Source: Paraphoma chrysanthemicola (lineage: Eukaryota; Ascomycota; Dothideomycetes; Pleosporales; Phaeosphaeriaceae). From it: a DNA stretch of 64,000 nucleotides. Within the stretch, counting starts at the first letter, position 1, and each line of letters begins with the position of its first letter. Of this stretch, positions 1-9,859 are shown piece by piece. The position numbers were made by a program, and so were the translations under genes. Location of the stretch: positions 682,001-746,000 of the forward strand of contig JAGMWG010000002.1 in the NCBI GenBank assembly GCA_020744225.1, given 5' to 3'. The notes beneath the pieces are model-generated. The model was given only the letters and a program-made list of their open reading frames with translations. It searched no databases and had not been told where the DNA came from.

Positions 1-407
1 CCCCGCATCACAGCATCATCACAGACGCGGCCGTACGTCGCTTCCAATGCCAAAGAGCATACTTGCTGGCGCATTCTGGACTGCGATGGATGAACAGCCG
101 CAACAGCATCCTGCGCGGTCAGAAGCCGAATGCCAGCCATCACAGTGCACTACAGCAGGCTGATGCCACACTCCGAAATGTACGTCAAGCCCACATCAAT
201 TGACCACATTTCTCATGGCCAGCATGGTCGTTGTTGAGACTTCCACTTTTGGACAGGGACTAATATGTCTTTCTACAGGAGCGCCTCGCCATCACAGATG
301 CACACGTCGAGTACACCCTTCGATCCACAGACGCTGCACAGGGCAAATGGCTCAACGATGATCCTTCACTGGCACAGATCCAGCACATTCTCATGTCCCG
401 TCAATGA
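1..407 (+). CDS. 3' end of an unidentified protein-coding gene (5' part outside window)
   Basis: Frame 3 is open from the left edge to 179, followed by a GTACGT donor, an intron at 180-278 with a CTAAT branch-like site, and a TTCTACAG acceptor. The last exon, 279-407, ends in TGA. Exon lengths 177 and 129 are both multiples of three, so the intron is phase 0. The visible C-terminal 101 residues are hydrophilic and rich in Arg, Gln, Ser and Asn, and contain RRFQCQRAYLLAHSGLRWM. I do not recognise the family and the start lies outside the window. The support is the clean splice junction joining two open frames and an amino-acid composition typical of real protein. No ATG-initiated open reading frame covers the first exon. 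Confidence 0.6.
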
Positions 408-2447
408 GCAACATCAGCGCCATCCAACCCTTCGATTCTGTATTCAGATGACGCAATGCGCCTCACGAACGATCCTGGCTCGTTTAGCAGCATTCCGCCG
501 CATTTTTCCCACGATACCCTCGATTACGCGTCATTGAGTCTTCTCATCGTTCACGCCGCATTTCTTCATCGCTTCTGAATCACATCCGGTGCTTCCTCCA
601 ATTCGACTACGCTTCGCATACATCCACACATTTCTTCAAGCTACGGCGACTCCGAGTCTCTCAGCATGACACTGGCTTCCTTTTCCGCTTCTCCACATTT
701 CAGTGCTGGTCACATTCCCTCAAAAAGCATACACACCTGTTTGGGCCGTTGATAAGTCTGGGCGACGGTCGTTTAGCGTTGGCGTTGGCGCTTCGTTTTC
801 ACTAGCTTGACGTTGGCATGGATGGTAGGACCCTCACTTCCGGAAAGATCAAGCGAATTGACATGGCACGGCCTTTGACAACTTTTGGTAAGGCAAGGCA
901 TGGGATTCTTAGGACACACAATTTCGGGTTTGCGTTTGCTTCAGCCTTGCTTCTTTTCTTCTTCGTTGGGCCATTTGCTTTTTAGTCTCGTTTCAATTCT
1001 CGGCCAAGTTTGTCAGATATACTTTTTCCGTTTCTTTCATGTGCATATCTTACCGCGCTGCATCAATACCACATAACAATTGCAATCGACCTCACAGTAC
1101 CTTCGATTGTCTCCCGCCTTCCGTATCCAGCATCCTTGTGATCCTTCCGCGTACAAGCAGCTGTTCAAGGATCGCGGAGCCGTCTTTTCCTTAGCGCTCG
1201 CTCTAAAGCTCAGCTGGCCCAGCTAGGAGACCCGCCGTCGAATCCAGCCCCACGGAGCAGGACGTCAGCCTTAACCTCCAAAACCCAGTATGTTGGTTTG
1301 ACACGTGGGACGAAAGCTATAGCCAACGGTTGGACAGCCGATACGTCAGCCTGGAGAAAAGAAGTTCTCAGCACTGACTCTTCCTGCACGTCAATTCAGC
1401 ATCGTTGCTCAGCTGCTGCACGAAAGAGTGGTAGGCTAACGTCGACTGCATCAACGCATTTCCACACCGTCATTGACCTTCACCAATTGAGTTCGTCGAT
1501 ACGATCGATCCGACCCCCCAAGTCGGTGAGCAACAATGCACTTGTCCAACACTCGGCTTCGCCTTGCGACTGCTGCACGCAACGACGCCATCGCGAACCC
1601 CGTGTTCGCTTAGCCAGCAGGCATGCCTCCCGCACCTCGCTTAGACCCATTAGAGCGCGACTGCACGGCCGTGCACACTTGCGGCGTAGTACAGATCTAA
1701 CGTGAGACTAAAGTAGAATATTGGCCGGCGATCCCGAACGCTCGATTTCCTTCTAGGGCACCAGCATCCCCCGGCGACGATTCGCAGGGCATGTGATATA
1801 AGCTGCATGGACGAATCGAGCCAGCAACAGACGCATCACGGCTAGCTATATTAGCAGGGATCTGGGAGGGGTACAGATACGAGAAAAGAGCCGCATGATC
1901 TGATGATGAGCGAAAAATGGTGATGTGCCCATTCTGAAGAGCGGGGAGATGGCGCCGGTGTCGAAGAGGATTTTTCAACACGACACCGCTGCTGCTTGAG
2001 TCGCGACATTACAAATTTGACGGAGTAAAGCTCTTCCAGGAAAAGAAAATTCTGAGAGAAGAAATACTAGGTAACATTTCCGAGCACGCGACAGATGAAG
2101 ACTAATCACCACAACAATAACGCCAATGACTCCTTTGCACACAGGCGAACTTTACGGCTTGACGTCGTGTATAGCACCAGTTCAAGGAAATGGACACAGA
2201 GCACATCTCTTAGAACTATTTTGAACGATGCATTCAATTCCATATCATGGAAAAAGTATACGTGTTCCTATCGTCACATTTCCTTCTTCCATCGCATCAC
2301 CTCCTTCTAACTGACTCACTCCAATCTGAATCATCCTATCTCATCTCAGTCTCTCCTTTAATCCCATTCCAAAATCTCATCCCCAAAAGTCAAATCTGAA
2401 TTCCGATTCCCGACTTCCATGCAATCCCAATAGCCTGCACTCCCAAA
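408..2447. other. Intergenic stretch, no gene supported
   Basis: It holds the 3' flank of the left-edge gene and the 3' flank of the RING gene. Pyrimidine-rich plus-strand tracts occur around 540-720 and 2280-2440. Reading frames of 60-135 codons exist on both strands but lack ATG starts, family motifs or plausible splice partners. No tRNA, repeat or transposon signature was seen. Confidence 0.6.
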
Positions 2448-3953
2448 CTACTCCACCGTCCTCTCCATCTCCTCCGTCTGCCTCTTCACCATCATTCCAA
2501 GCTCATCCCAATGCTCCCTCTTCCTATTAAGCGCTTTTTCAACTCTCCGCTCACGTTCTAAAACCCATTTCTCTCGCGCTGTAAGGCTCGCTTCGCGCTC
2601 AAGAAGATGTGCTTGACGGGCGTCTAAGTCGCGTTCGCGCTGGGTGAGGTGGAGTTGAGTCTGGCGGAGTTGGGAGTCGAGCTGGTCAAGCGCTCGGAGC
2701 GGGGTATGAGATGGATGCAAAAGGCGAGGAGGAATGGGCGAGCGAGTGGCGGTAGGGGCGGGGTTTGAGAGCAGTGAAGCTGATGGGTTGTCAACGTTCA
2801 GGCGTGGAGGTCGATCATTCACCTGCGTTTTGGCTGCGCGACGCTCTAGGTTAGTCTGTCCGTGAGATTTGGTGCTCGAATGTCCCAACGTTGCAGATCG
2901 CTGCGGCACGGATTTTCTATCGTTTCCAATTGAGCGAAACGGATTCGCGAGTGGACTCAAAGAGCGGTTGGTTCCCACAACTCTAATTGGTCTTGCGTCC
3001 CTTACAGGCGTTGGGCTCCCGCTGATAGGTCCAATATTTGGCTTTGGACTCATGCCACCAGGCCGACTACTCGCACGCTGTCTGGCACTCGCTTCCCGCG
3101 TTTCACGTCTGCGTTGATTGCATGGTCCTGAAGTGTTCTTTGCTCGATCGCGCACAGCTTCGATGTCGCTTGCCAGGGTCGTGTAGTCTGCGAGCTGGGC
3201 TGCATAACTGCTGTCATTGGCCACGTTCTCGTCGTTGTCGTTTTCAAGATCAGACTCGATATTGATGACTGGAGTCGTAAACGAAGGTAGTGGTTGTGTT
3301 TGGCGTCTTGCACTCAGCTGAGCTTGTGGTCGCGGTGCGAAAGTCCACCTGGCAGATAATCCCAAGTCTCTCCCTCCTTCTCTCGACTCGACAGGAGCTC
3401 GACCATGCTCCTCGGCAGCGAGTGACGACTGCGAAATCGCAAGGCTGACCTCAATGGGATCACTAGGCCGCTCTTGCTCAGTGCTCGTCGATGGTACAGC
3501 TCCTTTAATCCACACGCTACGGCACATCGGACACTTTTTCTCATCGCCTGATTTATTGCGCAGTAATCTCTCCAGACAGTTAATCCCGATGCGATGTGTG
3601 CACCCCGGAACGCCGGTGACTCGGACGCAGCACTCGGAAGTGTATGTGTCGAGACAAATAGGGCACTCTTCGAGGACTGCGACGGTGGAGTCAAGTAGAG
3701 TGTTGTCTCGGATGAAGTTTGCTGCTGGAGACGACGGCGCTGTTGACCGTGCTCGAGATGCTAGACCTGCAGATGAAGTTGTTGATGAGCCAGGAACCGA
3801 TACTGGAGTCTGTACTGTAGCGACTGAGCGCTGTGCTGGTGGCGAGTGCGACGGTCGGAAGACGGAAGGAGACAAGAGTAAATCTTCAATGTCTGTGTCT
3901 ACGTCGTCAGTCCGGAAGGCCAGGCTCTGCAGAGTGGCGCTCTTACGTGACAT
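2448..3953 (-). CDS. RING-finger protein with C-terminal coiled coil (putative E3 ubiquitin ligase)
   Basis: A single-exon gene of 501 aa. The frame stays open another 78 codons upstream (to 4187), but the ATG at 3951-3953 (MSRKSATLQS) is the likelier start because the upstream segment is not conserved-looking. Residues about 97-144 form a C3HC4-type RING finger: CPIC, a Cys pair at 108-109, a Cys-Thr-His unit, a further Cys, and CPMC. RING fingers of this type recruit E2 enzymes for ubiquitin transfer. The rest is low-complexity Ser/Pro/Arg-rich, probably disordered, except for the last 90 residues, which carry Arg/Glu/Leu-rich heptads typical of a coiled coil. Substrate and location are unknown. 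It is transcribed in the same direction as the sugar porter upstream of it. RING assignment is firm; ligase activity is inferred. Confidence 0.85.
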   Translation of the reverse strand: MSRKSATLQSLAFRTDDVDTDIEDLLLSPSVFRPSHSPPAQRSVATVQTPVSVPGSSTTSSAGLASRARSTAPSSPAANFIRDNTLLDSTVAVLEECPICLDTYTSECCVRVTGVPGCTHRIGINCLERLLRNKSGDEKKCPMCRSVWIKGAVPSTSTEQERPSDPIEVSLAISQSSLAAEEHGRAPVESREGGRDLGLSARWTFAPRPQAQLSARRQTQPLPSFTTPVINIESDLENDNDENVANDSSYAAQLADYTTLASDIEAVRDRAKNTSGPCNQRRRETREASARQRASSRPGGMSPKPNIGPISGSPTPVRDARPIRVVGTNRSLSPLANPFRSIGNDRKSVPQRSATLGHSSTKSHGQTNLERRAAKTQVNDRPPRLNVDNPSASLLSNPAPTATRSPIPPRLLHPSHTPLRALDQLDSQLRQTQLHLTQRERDLDARQAHLLEREASLTAREKWVLERERRVEKALNRKREHWDELGMMVKRQTEEMERTVE

Positions 3954-4402
3954 TGTGGTGGATTGACGATATGTCGGGAGTAGAGGCGAGCGATTGGTTA
4001 AGAGGTGAGGCTGGACGTTAGTACGTAAGTACCCGGGAAAACTCTTTGAGTTTGGAGTTTGAATTGAAGGAGCAAACCTCGCGCTAGAGCGTGGTATGAT
4101 GTCACGAACAAACAAGAAATCAGCCCAGAGTCCGAGGAAAAGACATACTACGAAGTTGTCGATGACGACGTTCCCAGTCTCTATCAATCATCAAGCAAAG
4201 CAAGGGAGTGTCCTTCTTGATTGCCAGCACAGGACCTGTTTCTTCGAGGCATCTTCAAATATGTGGAACTTCCGCCCTGCCAGCCATTAATATATTATGT
4301 CGCAGTAAGTGCGCTAAGTTGGTCCTATTGGAACATTCCGGTTGTTTTCTTTCACATGTGCTCCACCACGAGAATTTGTTCGTAATCATCACGCCAGGGA
4401 GA
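3954..4402. other. Short intergenic region between RING gene and sugar porter
   Basis: This is the promoter and 5' leader of the RING gene, and beyond it the 3' flank of the sugar porter. The RING frame continues open to 4187, so an alternative upstream start cannot be excluded. No other gene is supported. Confidence 0.6.
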
Positions 4403-6536
4403 TCATTGGAGCTCTTTGTCCAGATGCTGCTGGTGCGCGTTGATCTGTACGTCCGTGACGTATTTCCTGAATTTGCGCAGATTGACCTTCTTCTCGAAGC
4501 TGCCACTAGTCAGGAATCCGAGGATCAAGCAGATTTCCAGACTCACAGTTCATCAATCTCGGCAGGTGTACGACGAGCGATCTCTGGCAGCAGGAACCAT
4601 GCGCAGACCACTGAAATGGCACCAGTGCCCGCGAAGCTGCGAAAGTGTTGTCAGTACCTCGAAGTATTGTAACTACGGCAATGCGACCTACAAGAAGCCG
4701 GTCTTGACACCCCATTTAGTCACATCGCCATTGATCATAAGAGGTGTGCAAAAACTGAACATGATCGCAATCAAGTTAGAAGCTGCGAGCGCCCACCCAG
4801 CTGTCTGAGCGCGCAGTCGCTGTTGCGGTATCTCGGCAGCGTATGCATATCCGATTGCTGACGCGCCTGTTGTTGAGAATGTGGCTAAACATGCGAAGAA
4901 GACCTATGGCTTGTGAGCAAGGTCAAAAGTCAAAGTTCAGTCTCATACAACTTACCAAAAGTGAGCTAAGTGTCGATGAAGTATACTCGTAGCAGCCAAC
5001 AATGCCTAAACACAGTACGGAGATGACTGTAACCGCGTATGGATAGACGGTGAGAGGACGACGACCAAACTTATCGGTCGTCATGCTAGTGATGAGCATG
5101 GAAAGTAGCTGAACAGATGATAGAATGACTGTCACGAGAAACGGGTTCTTGTTGCCTGCATACTGGACTTTGACTAGAGTTAGTCTCGTGGTCTGTGGAA
5201 CAAGAATCCCTTCCCTTACAGAAATAAGTGGCGTAAGTGTTGAAGACGGATAATCCAACAAACTGCTGGACAATCTTCGGCCACGCAGCGATGAAGAAGC
5301 GGACGAGATTCCGACCCTGGAAGATGGCCCATATACCGAGCTCCTTGTTCTGCTCATTTAGCTGGCGTTCGTGGGCAATCGTCGCACGCATGGCGCCCTT
5401 GGAATGTCAGCGCTGTTTCCTAGACTTCGGTATCACAATCATACGATTTGTTCTTTGGTATTGAAATCTTCGTGATGGCCATGGCATGTGTTGAGCACTT
5501 TTTGTGCCTGGTCCAGATTGCCCTTGCTGACGCACCACCATGGCGACTCAGGCAAGAGGATGAAGACAATGCCGGCGACTCCTACCATAGCCCACTGTTC
5601 GAGTTCAGGATATGTAAATATGAGTATCCTCTTCCTTGCTCACCTGAGTATAAATAGGAGTGCGGAAATTGTATGGGTCGCTCGTGTGTAGTCTGTCCAA
5701 GGCAACAGAAGCGAACAGTTGGCCGACAACAAACCAGCTGAGAAGAGGTTAACTCGACAAGACAGTGAAGTACGTGCTTGCATGGAGAGTTTCTTACAAG
5801 GAGTAGGCGCTGATGAAGACTCCCCGAAGCTGGGTAGGCGATATTTCCGTCAGATAGAGAGGCATTGTGCATTGTAACATGCCGACACCCATTCCGGAAA
5901 GGAGCTTCGCAACCAACCAGTGTTGCCAGCGTGTAGCAAAAGACTCGGTCAAGACGCTCTAAGCCAGCCGGTTAGAAAATGAGTGTCACATGCCTCGTAT
6001 CTTCGAGCTTACCGCGACAAACATAATCCAGATGATGTACAAAGCAACTTTACGCCCATATCGCTCGGTAGCATAAGGCAGCGTCTGTTTGCCATGTCAG
6101 AAAGTTGTTTCATCCGCTAATGTAGGAGAACACAATGTACCACTTGACCGACGAATTGCCCTGCAGATTGTATGCCGCCCCAAGCTGAGATATATTTGCC
6201 TTTGATGACTTTCGTTCCTGGGGTAGCCATTTGCCTAATGAATCCTTTGTTCGAGACTATGCCACCGTTCAAGTTGATCTCTTCATCTCACATTAGTCCT
6301 CACTGTATGCTTTTGGAGAAGTAGTAACGTTGGGTCTTACGGTATCCATCAAGAGCCGCGCTAAAGGCAGCAGCCATGGCGATAACACCCAGCAGCTTGT
6401 TGCTCAATAAGCTTCGACCGATGCTGAGTTCGTCGGCTTGGGTCCGCATTGCGGTGCCTCCTTTTGGAAGCTGGTACCACTCCCCATTTGGTGCAGCATG
6501 TTCGATAGTATCGTGCTCGGACTTGTGATCGGTCAT
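4403..6536 (-). CDS. MFS sugar porter (hexose/disaccharide:proton symporter type)
   Basis: The model has eleven exons: 6341-6536, 6141-6280, 6013-6084, 5798-5958, 5644-5737, 5445-5594, 5220-5397, 4956-5173, 4692-4903, 4547-4636 and 4403-4499. They total 1608 nt (535 aa) with every junction in phase. Sugar-porter landmarks appear in order: AALDGYQINLNGG in the first helix, TERYGRK and the PLYLTEISPTQLRG motif after helix 6, PESPWW, GRRP in the second half, and the terminal PEIARRTPAEIDELFEKK that marks this family. The usual length is 500-560 aa. It should be a plasma-membrane proton symporter; overall it looks like maltose/alpha-glucoside or glycoside porters, but substrate cannot be read from sequence. 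It is divergent from the GH79 gene across a 1.1 kb promoter, which suggests joint control and uptake of the sugars the neighbouring hydrolases release. Confidence 0.9.
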
Positions 6537-7630
6537 GATAATGGAGAGCGGTACCAAGATGCGCAGACAGACAAAGGGTTCCACGATTGTGACTAGATTT
6601 TTTGCCAGCAAACAGATTTCTCGGGACACGGTTTCACACACCTCAGGTGATCGACGCATGTGCTGCGAAAGCTGACTTAATGAACCCGTGCCAATGCCTC
6701 GTCGGGTAGAATGCCAGAATGGTAGCTCTCAGAAAGAGAACGCCACGCGCTCCATGTGCCGCCCATGCGGAGTTAGATGCGGGGAACCCCACGTTAATCC
6801 AAGTCCTAGTTAATTGTATGACTATCTGCCTTAACCGATCCTCGTTAGCGAAGCAATGTTGCAAGCTTCATATGGTGCATATTCGGAGCCACCAACAAAG
6901 TGGTCCCAGTTCACTATGCGAATAATCCGCTCCTCTGCTGTCGACCGCCTTGTGTATGCTTCTTTGAGTCGAAATTGCCGGTTTCAATAACCCTCACGGC
7001 GAGGTGTTCGGTGCATTGCCAACCGACACGACGAGCGACTCCAGCCGCGCAGACGAGAGACTTCACTTCAAAAGCCGGATACGAAGTCGTACATGCTAGT
7101 ATGATTTTGGTGGGTTACGCGTCGCGATGCTAAGGCGTGAAGCCTAAGCTTATTTTGCTAAGCTTTCCTTGGTGTGAGGGTCTTGTTCCCGGATTGGAGC
7201 CACCGGACTTGCCGCGGCTACCTCGCGATTCGCCGAACAGCAACACCCACCGGAGAAGTGGGGTTATGGGCATGGATTCATCATGCAAACACGTTCCAAC
7301 GGATTCACAATTCTTCCGTGTTTCGAGTCAGTCCATGGATCTTCTGGTCCCCTGACCAGACCAGATCGGCGGAGCATCTTCAGTTTGGCCTTTGCATTCC
7401 CTGCCCCCGAGCAGTTGGAGCATCGTGAGAAGGGAGTGGTCGCGATGTCTATTGACGAGCTTGCGTCCGTCGTTTTGCTAGGTTTCTCCGGACGCCACGT
7501 CGGGATCGGGTTGGAAGATTGACGCTTGAATGTGCGGCACCTGGGCAGCTGTTGAAAATGACAAGTGATACCTTTCCTGCTCGCCACCTTTTGTACTTAG
7601 TAGGCTCAGGACTGCAACTGGAACTTCACC
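6537..7630. promoter_or_regulatory. Bidirectional promoter between sugar porter and GH79 glycosidase
   Basis: This 1.1 kb non-coding stretch separates two divergent genes of likely shared purpose. It contains an opposed pair of CreA-type sites (6779-6792) and a further GTGGGG at 7258-7263. Reading frames within it have no family features. Confidence 0.55.
6779..6792. promoter_or_regulatory. Opposed pair of CreA/Mig1-type sites
   Basis: GCGGGG-AA-CCCCAC contains two matches to the CreA consensus SYGGRG, one on each strand, separated by 2 bp. Paired CreA sites are the functional form in glucose-repressed fungal promoters. The pair lies 243 bp upstream of the sugar porter start codon. The motif is short and expected by chance; the closely spaced pair in a carbohydrate-use promoter is what makes it notable. 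Confidence 0.4.
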
Positions 7631-9263
7631 ATGGTGCGCGAGCTATGTTTGTCGAGCATGCTGAGTCTTGTCACTCTGTCTGCTGGCCTCAAATTTTCTA
7701 TTCCTCAAACTGTTCCAAGTAATGCTAGCGCGCAGCTTGCTGCTGCACCAGTCGGTGCCTCGTAAGCATACATTCACCTAGTATGAACCAAGTATGTTGA
7801 CTTTGAGAAGCTTTGAATTCTTCACCTGGCCAGGATATATGAATGATGTTCCTGCCACCAAGCAGTGTCTGCAGAATCTGCAAACTCTTACTGGCACTTG
7901 GCCCCCAATTCGTATTGGAGGAACTACACAGTATGGCTTTTCTCAATCCTAAAATATGCCGTTAACATATGGTACACAGAGACCGAGCGACATACGATGC
8001 CTCATCGAATGAGCTGGTCACGTATACGGTCTCAGATCCAAAAGATGCACCAGCATCGCTGACGTTTGGTCCTTCATTCATCGACTTGGCTTCAAAGTAC
8101 TCAGGCTCTGTCATTCTTGGACTGAATCGACGGCTTAACAACCTGAGTAATACCATCTCCGCTGCAAAAGTGGCCGTATCCAGCATGAGAAACTTGTACT
8201 CCATCGAGCTCGGTAATGAACCAAATTGTAAGACCTTGGCATATTGCACCCGACCTCCACTGACTAGATGAACCAGTCTTCACCAGCAGCGATCCCATCG
8301 CCGGAGGTGCGTCTTGGACTGCAGCAGCAGATCGATCGTCCGAGATATCCTGGCAAGACGCTGTTTGCGGAAACCTTTCGACATCCAGTTTGATATCCGC
8401 CGGAGTTTACTTCGGAACATCTCCTATGAGTATCCAAGCTCTGGCCAGCGAAGAGGGCGATGCAAATACATACGTGAAGGACTATTGCTCTCACAACTAT
8501 CCGCAGTCAGCAAGTACGGCGAACTTGGCAAACCTTATGAATCATGCGCAAATCAAAACGCAAATCAAGCCATTCACTGCTGAAGCCGCTGCTGCAAAGA
8601 AAATGGATAGGCCGCATATATTCGGCGAAACGAACTCGGGTGAGCCTAACCAGGTCTTTCTTCTCGAGCCAACACAACCACTGACGAGAGATAGCGACTC
8701 AGGGTGGTGGTGGGATTAGTCCCACATTTGGAGCCGGCTTATGGGTCTTAGACTATGTCATACAGTCTATCCTACAAGGTACTCAGGCATTGTATTTCCA
8801 CCAAGGCACGATCGGAAACTGTCAGTACTGTTGGTGGGGAAAGTACGACATGGGCTCTCCATACTATGGTGCATACTTTGCGACAATGGCACTTGCAAAA
8901 GCAGACAACGTCGCGCCCTTGGACGACGGCTCCACAGCCTATGCTGCTTATGCGATTTATCAAGCAGGCAAGCCAATCCGAATTCTTCTTTATAATTCAG
9001 ATTACTACACCAGTGGTACGCGATCAGAGCAGACATATACTCTTGACGGATTTTCAAATCCTGTCGTTACAGCCAAGCGGCTCAGTGCGGCTTCTGCTAC
9101 TTCTAGAGTGGACCAAGGAGGCAACCCAACGGTAGCCGGACAGACTTTCGCAAATGGGACATGCAAGATTTCGGGTGCTCAGGAGATTGAAAGTACTACT
9201 GTATCTGCTGGGCAGGCTACATTCACTGTCGCAGCTTCAGAAGCGCTGTTGGTGTACCTATAG
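7631..9263 (+). CDS. Secreted glycoside hydrolase family 79 (beta-glucuronidase-like)
   Basis: Five exons (7631-7761, 7811-7930, 7980-8227, 8277-8639, 8695-9263) give 1431 nt and 476 aa. The N-terminus is a signal peptide (hydrophobic stretch MLSLVTLSAGL). The catalytic barrel follows with FEFFTWPGY, PIRIGG, and the acid/base glutamate in ELGNEPN. The nucleophile glutamate is in IFGETNSG, and the C-terminal beta domain closes the protein. GH79 enzymes remove glucuronic or 4-O-methylglucuronic acid from glycans such as arabinogalactan proteins. Length matches fungal GH79 proteins. Intron 1 ends in a tandem acceptor (GAGAAG at 7805-7810), so two isoforms differing by one residue near the signal-peptide junction are possible. 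Next to it are a sugar porter and a GH78 enzyme. The exact substrate is not determined. Confidence 0.88.
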
Positions 9264-9859
9264 TATGATTGGATCAAACGGCACGTGGATTTAGAACACC
9301 TCAACTTAAAAATCCTGCATTATCAATGGAATTTTGTGCATAGATATGCAGTGAGAGCATAAGCTGCCTGGCCTCACATTTATCAGTCCAAAGCCAGGAT
9401 GGTGATGCGCTTCTCTCGAGAGCTGACATCGTGCTGCTAGCAACGGCACGTCAGCCTCCGTAGACTAAAAGACTTCATTTCATGACTAGCACGGAAGAGT
9501 GCGAGGTGCCGACGGATGCGGTCATTTCTCCGGTGGGGCGACAAGCTTTCCCCAGGAAGCTTACGTTTTTAGTGTGACGCTACTTACCTAGGTACAGTCG
9601 TATGCCGCGGCTTTTGCTTTCGCGACGCCGCGAAAATCGAACACGAACTCTCGGTCTATCTATGACCACTGTTCGGTGCAAGCGAGCTCGATACTCGGTA
9701 CGAGATCTAACGAGAGACTGGTGACATAGTAACATGCTCATGCGTGGCTAGTTTACCTCTTTGGCCAGCATTGCGTCATTAGCGACCCTCCATGGCCCAG
9801 AGGAATTAACACGATTACTGTTCCTTTCCGCATCATTGAAAGCATCTAGATGAGACATA
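9264..9859. promoter_or_regulatory. GH79 terminator region and GH78 promoter
   Basis: This 0.6 kb gap holds CreA-like hexamers GTGGGG at 9533-9538 and CCCCAG at 9550-9555. A CGG-N8-CCG inverted triplet lies at 9519-9532, the pattern bound by Zn2Cys6 regulators, about 330 bp upstream of the GH78 start. These are motif matches only. No gene is supported. Confidence 0.35.

Noticed and set aside
1297..1705. 135-codon plus-strand frame in the left gene-poor stretch
   Set aside because: Non-ATG start, Arg/Ser/His-rich random composition, no splice partner or motif.
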